DNA from: an uncultured Collinsella sp. | Lineage (GTDB): Bacteria; Actinomycetota; Coriobacteriia; Coriobacteriales; Coriobacteriaceae | Direction of reading: 5' to 3' | Length of the DNA: 64,000 bases | NCBI GenBank assembly: GCA_958413895.1 | Contig: CATYVQ010000002.1 | Span: forward strand, 1-64,000 | Shown here: piece by piece, positions 17,083-27,427 of the stretch | Numbering within the stretch: the first letter of the stretch is position 1 | How the letters are laid out: every line of letters starts with the position of its first letter | The notes under the pieces: model-generated | What the model was told of the DNA's origin: nothing | Database searches by the model: none | The model's input: only the letters and a program-made list of their open reading frames with translations | Translations under genes and position numbers: made by a program

Positions 17083-17601
17083 TGCTGGAATCCTTTCTGT
17101 AAAAGGCCTACAACCCATTAATAACCCGCGTCCGTGCGATACGCGAGTTTATTAAGGTTTATATTCTCTTTATCGCTCATTTTATTCATTTTGAAAATAG
17201 CGGAACGGTGAACGGTCGTTTTTATCCGCTCAGCGTACAGAACTCCAGCTCAGACATATCTACGTAATTTACGTGCGACTTTATTTAAATGAAGCGAGGA
17301 TTATGTCGGATTATGCAAACTACATCTCTGCTAAACACAAAACAGACAGCGCAATATCTTACTCGCACTATACGAGATTCTATGCACATATAAGTCGAGT
17401 ATGCACCCCTGCAAGAACAAGGGGCTTTTCATCCAGCATAAGGAATAAAGAAGAGCTCCGAAAAGGCGGCAACAGCCAAGTCCCCCATCCATCCCCAAAG
17501 TGGCGCGAGGTTTCGCGGCAAAGCCGCGAAACAGCGAAAGGGACGGAATACCCGCCAACTACGTCCTTCATCCGCCCACACAATCCGAGGACGTAGTCGT
17601 A
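17083..17601. other. AT-rich intergenic region upstream of carbamate kinase
   Basis: About 520 bases with low GC compared with the window average. The first half probably holds the carbamate kinase promoter (several TATA-like stretches; no single clear box). Hairpins are at 17509-17534 (GTTTCGCGGC / GCCGCGAAAC) and 17558-17597 (ACTACGTCCT / AGGACGTAGT). A frame of 107 codons on the plus strand has poor codon usage and no recognisable product and is not called. Confidence 0.5.
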
Positions 17602-17726
17602 GCAGGATCTGAGGGCTGACCTTCGCGGACACTCCGCAGGACGAAAGAACCCCCGCCGCACGTAGTGCGCAGCGGGGGTTCTTTCATGTCCGAGGGCGTC
17701 CGCGAAGGTCAGCCCTCAGATCCTGC
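17602..17726. repeat. Long nested inverted repeat, element 2
   Basis: Perfect 29-bp outer arms at 17602-17630 and 17698-17726. Inside is AAAGAACCCCCGC (17644-17656) / GCGGGGGTTCTTT (17672-17684), which itself encloses CGCAC / GTGCG. It starts 10 bases beyond the nifJ stop, so it probably forms the 3' end of that mRNA. Architecture matches elements at 2702 and 60227. Confidence 0.85.
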
Positions 17727-17736
17727 GGTGGGAGAC

Positions 17737-21276
<3,540 letters not shown>

Positions 21277-21695
21277 ATACCCCTCTCCTCTCATATAGGT
21301 ATACAGGCCCCGGCGATCGCCGGGATGTTGGCGTGATGGGATTTTCGCTGTTGCTTCCAATCATCTGGCAGGCAGGCTCAGCAGCAGGTACATGGCGTGG
21401 AGAGAAGGCATGCCGAGGCGAGGAGGGCTGCACGCGCTCCACAAGCCCAGCTACCCGTCTTGCACATGACCGAGCGCCGCAAAGGCCGCATGCCGGATGC
21501 TCCCGGGCACGCCCCGGCGATGGGAAGCGCCCGCAACGGAAATCCGCATGCGGGTTTATTGTACCCCGCCGTCAAGTGTAATTTCGGCAAATATAGGCGG
21601 GCGGTAAAGGTTTACCTTGGGTGACTGCCAAGGGCCAAAATGGCCCCTCCATCCCTGGGCGACCGGCTCTGGTGCGCCAAGGAGTGTCCCCAAGT
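21277..21695. other. Intergenic region between the FHA operon end and nifJ
   Basis: No gene seen. It contains the nifJ leader and promoter. On the minus strand TACAAT with flanking AT-rich sequence near 21555 is a possible -10, but the -35 spacing is poor. A GGCCCCGGCGATCGCC-type short palindrome lies close to the leader. Short open frames here lack ribosome sites. Confidence 0.4.
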
Positions 21696-21728
21696 GCCGG
21701 CAGAAAAGGAACGTCCCTATCTGCCGGC
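21696..21728. repeat. GCCGGCAGA palindrome (GTCCC loop)
   Basis: GCCGGCAGA (21696-21704) / TCTGCCGGC (21720-21728) with loop AAAGGAACGTCCCTA. The last base overlaps the stop codon of the FHA gene on the minus strand. The loop shares AACGTCCC with the 15982 and 60110 palindromes although the arms are unrelated. Confidence 0.7.
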
Positions 21729-22666
21729 TAGAGGGCACCGAAGAGAATGGCGTAGGTAGTGGATTCGCCGAGCTTGAGCTCGTCGCCGGGATTGAGTTGG
21801 GCGGAACGGCCGGGTTCGACCTGAATGCAGACGCGCGTGGCCCCGTTTACCACCACGGTTCCGTTGGTGGACGACAAGTCCTCGACGTGCCAGATATTTT
21901 GAGCATCGCACCAGATATGGGCATGGCGGGCCGAGACATCGTCGCCGACGTCGGTAATATCGCCCTCGCCAGTGGCCAGCGCGCCAATCTCAACACCCTG
22001 CTCACTCGGCTGAATCCAGCGCGGGGCGCTCACGACAAAACTGTTTTGTACGCGCAGCAAGCCCAAGGGGTGCGCCGGGGCGGGTTCGCGTTCGCCCGCG
22101 GTCATCGACATGCCAAGCGAACGCGGCGTGGATGTGCCTCCGCCACAGGTCGCGTGCGCGTAGTCGATGGCATAGTTCACCGAGGACCGCACATCCGCCG
22201 AACAACCGACGGCGACAAACAGCACCAGCACGGCCTCGGCGCGCTCGGCGGGCATGAGTTCCGCCGCCTGGGACAGGCGATCGAGCGCGTTGCGATAGAG
22301 ATTCGTGTCCTGGTGGCACTCTTCGAGCGCGCGTACCATCGGTTCACCTGCAGGACCGCACACCATATTGATCACAGCCGTGGAGTCCATGGGATTGCGC
22401 TGGCGCAGGGCCAGTTGCGACATAATACGCGCAGCCGAGGTACCGTATTCGGCAAAGTAGCGATGCTGAAGCGTGCCGACCGGCGCGCGAACGATAAAGC
22501 GGGAAACCCAAGAGCGATCGGCGGCTCGGCTCTGTGGGCTGCGGCCGTCGGCGAGCGGACGGGACGAAAGCACCAAGCCGCACAGCTCGATATGGCTCAG
22601 ATGCGCCGCGCGCTTAAAGATGTCAAACATGGCCCCGCATGGGGTGAGCTCAACTTGAGATGCCAT
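21728..22666 (-). CDS. FHA-domain protein of the kinase operon
   Basis: A 312-residue cytoplasmic protein. The C-terminal forkhead-associated domain (about 225-305) shows the phosphothreonine-binding signature: VSARHAHIWC and VEDLSSTNGTVVVNG. The N-terminal 200 residues are unrecognised, mainly helical, with no membrane segment. The strong ribosome site AAGGAGG lies within the end of the upstream kinase gene, with only three bases between them. It should bind phosphothreonine on the kinase or on its substrate, which is inference from the family and the operon. The stop codon touches the palindrome at 21696-21728. Confidence 0.82.
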   Translation of the reverse strand: MASQVELTPCGAMFDIFKRAAHLSHIELCGLVLSSRPLADGRSPQSRAADRSWVSRFIVRAPVGTLQHRYFAEYGTSAARIMSQLALRQRNPMDSTAVINMVCGPAGEPMVRALEECHQDTNLYRNALDRLSQAAELMPAERAEAVLVLFVAVGCSADVRSSVNYAIDYAHATCGGGTSTPRSLGMSMTAGEREPAPAHPLGLLRVQNSFVVSAPRWIQPSEQGVEIGALATGEGDITDVGDDVSARHAHIWCDAQNIWHVEDLSSTNGTVVVNGATRVCIQVEPGRSAQLNPGDELKLGESTTYAILFGAL

Positions 22667-22669
22667 GAC

Positions 22670-24514
22670 CTAGGCCTCCTTAGTCGTAGAAATAGAATCG
22701 GACGATACTTCGACAGGTCCGCCAAAAGTACGGGCAGCTGCGGCTCCACCGGCAAGCGGAGTCGCCATCTGGGCTTTTGTGCGTCGTGGTGCCGAAACGG
22801 GAAGTTCAAAGGCAAAGCCCATCGCAAGCAAAAACCACGTAAGCGTATAGGTTGCAACCAGAGCGGCAACAAGGCCGCCCATCACGGCGCGTTGGGAAAA
22901 TACGCTACATGCAGCCACAACCAGCACCGGAACCTCGCAGGCAGAAAGCGCAAGCACACCCTGCAGGAAGCCCGAGCGCCGATCGCGCGCAAGCGCCCCC
23001 GCGGCAACGCCGGCTATGCCTGGCAGCGCCAACGCCAGTGCGGCAATAATACCCGGTAGCGACCCAGACCACACGAGCGATCCCAAAGTCGCCGTCACGC
23101 GAGCGCCCGACGCCAGCAGCGCGGCCGAAACCACGATCACAGCCCAAACCACGCCACAGACGACCGTCGCGCCGACCATCAGCGCGCGACGAACCGCGCG
23201 GCCAGACGCATCCATGGGGCACGGCGTGAGCGGCTCGCCGCGGAGCGAACGGCCGACATTTTGCGCATAGTGGTCACAAAACGCTGAGAGCGCCGCCTCG
23301 ACCGCCGCCGGCTCGGGACGATCTTTTTGATGGCTGGACAGACAGGCCATCACCACGTCGAACAGCTGGGCATCGACAAACGCCAGCGCATCGCGTAGCT
23401 CTTCGGAATCCGGCTCAAGCCCTAGCTGCTGGGCCTGCTCGGCCGCGGCGAGCGCCACATCGGGCTCACGACGAAGCAGCTGAGTCAAATCACAACCGGG
23501 CGCATGGGCACCAATGGGATAGTCGGGCCGCGTGTCCATCTTGAGACGGTAGGGGCTCGCGATGTCGCGCGTCTTTTTGCGCGAACCCGAGGTGCCCGAA
23601 GTGCTCGGCGCGGCTTCGTATGGCGCGACGCCGGCAATGAGCTCGTAAACCGTGCTTGCCGCGGCATAGACGTCGATCGCCGGCGACATACGCAAAGCGC
23701 GCAGATCGGGAATATCGTCGGTGAGCATCTCGGGCGGGGCATAGGCAACCGTCGCGCGACGCAGCGTGGCATAGCGCTCGGTAAAGGATGCCTTGCCGCC
23801 GGTACCGGCCACGGCCGACGCAGGCTCAAGCGCCAGCGACGAGCCAAAGTCGATCAGGCACAGGTCAAAGGTGCCCTCGGCAAGCTGCCGGTCAAGCGGT
23901 AGACGCGCCGTGCGCACCATAATATTAGCGGGCGAGATATCGCGATGGACAAAGCCCTCACCCACCAGGCTCATACGGCAGAGCAGATCGAACAGGTCGC
24001 GACCCAGACGCGCCGCCACAAGCGGCGACAGGCGTCCGGCATCGTCCACGGCGAGTCGCGAACGCAAGCGGGCGAGCGTCTCGCCCTCGACCCATTCCAT
24101 GACAATTGCAGGCACACCATCAACCTCGCCCCAGCCATAGAGGCGAGGAAAGCCCTTAAGGCCCGAAAGGGCGCGATGGCATTCATATTCCTCGCGAAAT
24201 GCCGCTTTGAACTTGGCGACCAGCGACTCATGGGCGGCATCGTCGTCAAACTCATCGCGCGTCGGCAAGATGAGCTGTTTGAGTGCCACGGCCTCGCCTT
24301 GGGCGTTGACAGCACGCGTCACGCGGCCGATACCGCCACGGCGCATGGTGGCATCGTCGGCAAACAGTATCGTAAAACGACGCAGATAGGCAGGCAGTTC
24401 GTCCTGACCGAGCGCAATGGCCGGCTCAAACCCGTCGACACGCGCCAGGCGCAGGCCGACCATGGGATCGCGACCGAGCGATTGTGGTGTGGTGGATGCA
24501 AGATCGGTCATCAT
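22670..24514 (-). CDS. Membrane Ser/Thr protein kinase
   Basis: Hanks-type kinase of 614 residues. The catalytic domain (about 40-400) has a divergent Gly loop (RRGGIGRV, near 57-64), Lys in VALKQL (near 78), the catalytic loop HRDISPANIM (near 191), DFG in LIDFGSSLAL (near 223) and the APE-like YAPPEML. An insert rich in Ser/Lys/Thr (SGTSGSRKKTRD) follows the activation region. About five membrane helices occupy roughly 440-580, then a short tail with two Ser/Thr-rich patches. It begins with ATGATGA, overlapping the stop of the upstream exported-protein gene, so translation is coupled. It differs from the PASTA kinase at 39102: no extracellular PASTA repeats. Substrates are unknown; the FHA protein downstream is the likely reader. 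Confidence 0.85.
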   Translation of the reverse strand: MMTDLASTTPQSLGRDPMVGLRLARVDGFEPAIALGQDELPAYLRRFTILFADDATMRRGGIGRVTRAVNAQGEAVALKQLILPTRDEFDDDAAHESLVAKFKAAFREEYECHRALSGLKGFPRLYGWGEVDGVPAIVMEWVEGETLARLRSRLAVDDAGRLSPLVAARLGRDLFDLLCRMSLVGEGFVHRDISPANIMVRTARLPLDRQLAEGTFDLCLIDFGSSLALEPASAVAGTGGKASFTERYATLRRATVAYAPPEMLTDDIPDLRALRMSPAIDVYAAASTVYELIAGVAPYEAAPSTSGTSGSRKKTRDIASPYRLKMDTRPDYPIGAHAPGCDLTQLLRREPDVALAAAEQAQQLGLEPDSEELRDALAFVDAQLFDVVMACLSSHQKDRPEPAAVEAALSAFCDHYAQNVGRSLRGEPLTPCPMDASGRAVRRALMVGATVVCGVVWAVIVVSAALLASGARVTATLGSLVWSGSLPGIIAALALALPGIAGVAAGALARDRRSGFLQGVLALSACEVPVLVVAACSVFSQRAVMGGLVAALVATYTLTWFLLAMGFAFELPVSAPRRTKAQMATPLAGGAAAARTFGGPVEVSSDSISTTKEA

Positions 24515-25416
24515 AGGGCAAGCGCCGCCACGTTATTGTTGAAGTTACCGAGCGCGACGTCATCATCGCCGTAATGGCCGACCCATTGACATAGGTTGGT
24601 GTAACAGCCCCACAGATTGGCATACTGCTGATACCACCTTGACCGGGGCGAGAATGTCTGACGACCGAACTCGGCTCGAATGACAAACATCTCCCCGACC
24701 AGGCTGTCGCACGGCCTGGGATCTCCCGTAGAGTTATAGGTCGAGACCACGTCATTGGCACGAGAAACATAGCCGTCGAGCATGTTGTACTTGGTCACAA
24801 GCCAACTGTGAATGCTCTCTTCCTCAGCAGCGGAAAGGCCGCCGGAGTTTGCATCGTTGTCAGTGTTGCCGCCCGTCGAGCCGCCGTTTCCAGGCCCTCC
24901 GGTAGAGGAACCCGACCCAGAGCCGCCGCCCGAACTCGATGAATCCGAGCCGGAGCCAGAAGTATCCGAGCTACCGGGCTTTCCGGACTGCTGGGCGTCC
25001 TGCTCCTTTTGCTGCTCGACCTTATTCACCGTTGCCGCCACGCTATTGTTGGACAATCGATCGATGATCTTGGTGTTGGTGAGCACGATGGTTTTGCCAT
25101 TGGCAAGCGTGACTTCGTTGTCCGGGGCCTCGGCGCCGTCCGCATCGTCGGTGCCAAACACAATATGCCCGACCACACTTGCCCAAGCATATCCAGTCGT
25201 GGTGCCCAGATCGCTTTTGACCTCATGCCCCACGCGCGGTTCGCGTGCGGCATGCGCCTGCATCATGGACGGCACGGTCATGCCATAGGCAGAAACGCCA
25301 GCTATGACCAGCACCAGCGAGCACGATAGCAGTGCGTACGCCCGCGGCGCCAAGCCCAGTCGGCGTCGTATGCGCACCGCGGCGCCGCGCTTTGTCTGAG
25401 TGCCACCGGGCCGCAT
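24511..25416 (-). CDS. Exported protein with Ser/Gly linker, first gene of kinase operon
   Basis: A 301-residue protein of unknown function. A very basic N-terminus and one hydrophobic helix (about 26-47) ending near a possible AHA cleavage site predict export or anchoring. A folded domain of about 90 residues follows. Then comes a linker of about 50 residues almost purely Ser, Gly, Asp and Asn (residues near 145-195), typical of a wall-spanning spacer. The C-terminal 100 residues have four cysteines (including WGCYTNLCQW), many aromatics and are probably disulphide-linked. The start is set by GGAGGAG before 25416. It overlaps the downstream kinase gene. Position suggests a surface sensor or substrate of that kinase. 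Confidence 0.7.
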   Translation of the reverse strand: MRPGGTQTKRGAAVRIRRRLGLAPRAYALLSCSLVLVIAGVSAYGMTVPSMMQAHAAREPRVGHEVKSDLGTTTGYAWASVVGHIVFGTDDADGAEAPDNEVTLANGKTIVLTNTKIIDRLSNNSVAATVNKVEQQKEQDAQQSGKPGSSDTSGSGSDSSSSGGGSGSGSSTGGPGNGGSTGGNTDNDANSGGLSAAEEESIHSWLVTKYNMLDGYVSRANDVVSTYNSTGDPRPCDSLVGEMFVIRAEFGRQTFSPRSRWYQQYANLWGCYTNLCQWVGHYGDDDVALGNFNNNVAALAL

Positions 25417-25500
25417 GCGTTCTCCTCCAACAAAAACACGCCGCTCGGGAGCGGCGCATTCATTCGAATCCATATTTGAGTGTATCAGCGAACCAAAAAG

Positions 25501-25586
25501 GTTGCGCAACGAATGGACAAATTAAGGATGCGAGCGGAAGCATCCATGCGATAAGCGGATACGAAGTATCTTTGTTGCACAACAAA
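25501..25586. promoter_or_regulatory. Two GTTG-CAAC palindromes upstream of the kinase operon
   Basis: GTTGCGCAAC at 25501-25510 and TTTGTTGCACAACAAA at 25571-25586 are perfect palindromes. The 12-bp TGTTGCGCAACA at 2350-2361 has the same core. They may be operators for a common regulator; no promoter box was fixed. Confidence 0.3.
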
Positions 25587-25595
25587 CTCACAGTC

Positions 25596-25623
25596 GCACG
25601 GGGAAATTATGACTACCCCGTGC
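25596..25623 (-). terminator. Hairpin downstream of recR
   Basis: GCACGGGG / CCCCGTGC with a 12-nt loop, 38 bases beyond the recR stop. It lacks a T-run. Confidence 0.4.
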
Positions 25624-25661
25624 ATCGCGAGGAAAACATACGGCAGGAGCAGGCTCGCCAT

Positions 25662-26258
25662 CTAAATCGCGCGGCGGGCCTCGATGGCGCGGCCAAGCGT
25701 AAGCTCGTCGGCATACTCCAGGTCGCCGCCCACGGGAAGGCCGCTCGCAAGACGCGACACCTCGACGCCCAGTGGCTTGATAGTACGGGCCAGGTAGCTC
25801 GCCGTGGTCTCGCCCTCAATATTGGGGTTGGTGGCGATGATGACCTCATGGATGTCCTCGCGGCCCAGACGCGCCAGCAGCTCGCGGATGTGCAACCGCT
25901 CGGGACCAATCTTGTCCATGGGGCTGATCACGCCGCCCAATACGTGGTAGAGGCCGTGGTAGCTGCCCGTGCGCTCGATCGCCTGGACGTCGCGCGGCTC
26001 GCCCACCACGCAGATACGGGTGGTGTCGCGCATCGAGTCTTGGCAGATGGAGCACTCGTCGGCCGTGGCGTAGTTAAAGCAGCGGCTGCAAAAGTGCACC
26101 TCCTGCTTAACCTCCAGGATGGCCTCGGCCAGGCGGCGGGCCTCCTCGGCGTCGGCCTCGAGCAGGTAATAGGCGATGCGCTGGGCCGACTTGGGACCAA
26201 TGCCCGGCAGACGGCCCAGCTCATCGAGCAGTTTTTGCAGGCTGTGATTCGCACTCAT
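25662..26258 (-). CDS. recR: Recombination mediator protein RecR
   Basis: DNA repair protein that with RecF and RecO helps load RecA at gaps. The 198-residue length is standard. It has the N-terminal helix-hairpin-helix (GRLPGIGPKSAQRIAYYLL), a four-cysteine zinc finger (CSRCFNYATADECSICQD) and the Toprim domain with VVGEPRDV and TNPNIEGETTASYLA. It is the last gene of the ybaB-recR unit, 13 bases after ybaB, with no clear ribosome site of its own, so coupling with ybaB is likely. The usual actinobacterial and firmicute order dnaX-ybaB-recR is present but interrupted by an inverted small gene. Confidence 0.96.
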   Translation of the reverse strand: MSANHSLQKLLDELGRLPGIGPKSAQRIAYYLLEADAEEARRLAEAILEVKQEVHFCSRCFNYATADECSICQDSMRDTTRICVVGEPRDVQAIERTGSYHGLYHVLGGVISPMDKIGPERLHIRELLARLGREDIHEVIIATNPNIEGETTASYLARTIKPLGVEVSRLASGLPVGGDLEYADELTLGRAIEARRAI

Positions 26259-26271
26259 ATATATGCGTGTC

Positions 26272-26592
26272 TTAAAACGGCATGCCCGGGATGTTGAGGC
26301 CGCCGGTGATGGCGCCCATCTGCTTATTGGCGAGCTCGTTGACGCCGCGGACGGCCTCGTTGACGGCAGCCATGATCATGTCCTGCAGCATATCGACGTC
26401 CTCGGGATCGAGCGCATCGGGGTCAATAGTGAGGTTGACGAGTTCCATCTCGCCGTTGACAGTCACCTTGACCATGCCGCCGCCGGCAGAGGCGTCGACG
26501 GTCTGGGACTTGAGGTTCTCCTGCGCGGCGGCAAGCTGCTCCTGCATCTTGCGAGCCTGCTTCATCATCTGCTGCATGTTCATACCGGCCAT
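26272..26592 (-). CDS. ybaB: YbaB/EbfC nucleoid-associated protein
   Basis: Small DNA-binding protein of 106 residues that forms dimers on DNA. It has the family pattern: the Met/Gln-rich N-terminal helix (MQQMMKQARKMQEQL), a central beta region with VKVTVNGEMELVNLTIDP, and the C-terminal helix LQDMIMAAVNEAV. The ribosome site AAAGGAG is clear. It is transcribed with recR. In many bacteria it follows dnaX directly; here 835 bases and one opposite gene lie between them. Confidence 0.95.
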   Translation of the reverse strand: MAGMNMQQMMKQARKMQEQLAAAQENLKSQTVDASAGGGMVKVTVNGEMELVNLTIDPDALDPEDVDMLQDMIMAAVNEAVRGVNELANKQMGAITGGLNIPGMPF

Positions 26593-26932
26593 GATGGCTC
26601 CTTTACGTGCGGCCGCGCGACAAGCTGCAAGGGCAGCCGAGGCGCGGCGGGACTTTCAAACTCAAAAATCGTACCACGGCGCGGGGCAAGCGAGCGGGGC
26701 GGACGTGTTACCTCAGTCGATATACATGTCCTGGAGTGCAAGCCGCGCCCAAAGATTATGCAAAGTTGAATAATTCAAGGTTGTATAATATCGCATGCTC
26801 AATCTAGCAGAGACTAATCCAGCATTTCACGTGCGCCGCCAAATAGCTAAATGCCATATCGCCGTCCGAGGCAGCACGACATGGCGTCGGGGTATAATTT
26901 GATTGTCATAGATAGCAATTTGGAGGTGCCCC
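26593..26932. other. Divergent intergenic region with promoter for the small gene
   Basis: Holds the plus-strand TATAAT at 26893-26898 and, on either strand, the 13-bp palindrome TTGAATAATTCAA near 26765. A second TATAAT-like stretch lies just after the palindrome. The ybaB-recR promoter must lie here since dnaX no longer reads into ybaB directly. No coding frame is convincing. Confidence 0.5.
26893..26898 (+). promoter_or_regulatory. Candidate -10 box of the small membrane-anchored gene
   Basis: A perfect TATAAT about 40 bases before the ATG at 26933, without a good -35 match at 16-18 bases. Confidence 0.45.
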
Positions 26933-27406
26933 ATGAATGCCCCCGACGCGCTCCAAAACATCCGCTCAAAACACCCCGTTGCATATGTGGTTCTCTATCT
27001 CTTTGTCGGCTGGATATTGCTGGTTCTCATCACCCATGCCATAGCCTTTGGAGCAGAACTGCTGATAGCCGGCTCGGACCAGCCCGTCGTCAAATGGGAG
27101 ACGACCGATGAGTGCACCGACGGAACCCGAACCGTTTACTACAACAGTCCGTCCCTCTACCAAGAGTTCAGGGTCAAGATAAAGGACTCCAAGATTGTCG
27201 ATGCCGAACTAGGCGTTTTCTCGACAATCGGAGCGACCGTCAGCGCCGAGCAAGTCGAGTACACGGACAGCCATGCAACGTATCGTATCGACCTCAACAT
27301 CCTAGGCCGACCGTCACGTACCTGCCTACTCGAATGCGATATACGCGGCACCACATTACACATGTCCGAAATACAGACGCGCCCGGACAAAGAGCTCTCT
27401 TCTTGA
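26933..27406 (+). CDS. Small membrane-anchored protein of unknown function
   Basis: A 157-residue protein that I do not recognise. One hydrophobic helix (about 17-43) near the N-terminus, then an outside domain of about 110 residues with two cysteines near the N-side and C-side (DECTDG and TCLLECDI) and beta-strand-like alternation. The start has GGAGG eight bases upstream and a TATAAT box further up. It sits on the opposite strand between dnaX and ybaB, splitting the usual cluster, which points to insertion. Base composition is a little lower in GC than its neighbours. Confidence 0.7.
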   Translation: MNAPDALQNIRSKHPVAYVVLYLFVGWILLVLITHAIAFGAELLIAGSDQPVVKWETTDECTDGTRTVYYNSPSLYQEFRVKIKDSKIVDAELGVFSTIGATVSAEQVEYTDSHATYRIDLNILGRPSRTCLLECDIRGTTLHMSEIQTRPDKELSS

Positions 27407-27427
27407 GCAGCATACCCGCCCGCGCAG

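Noticed and set aside
17273..17596. A 107-codon frame upstream of carbamate kinase
   Set aside because: Codon use and composition unlike the rest, runs into hairpins, no domain; more likely non-coding AT-rich sequence.
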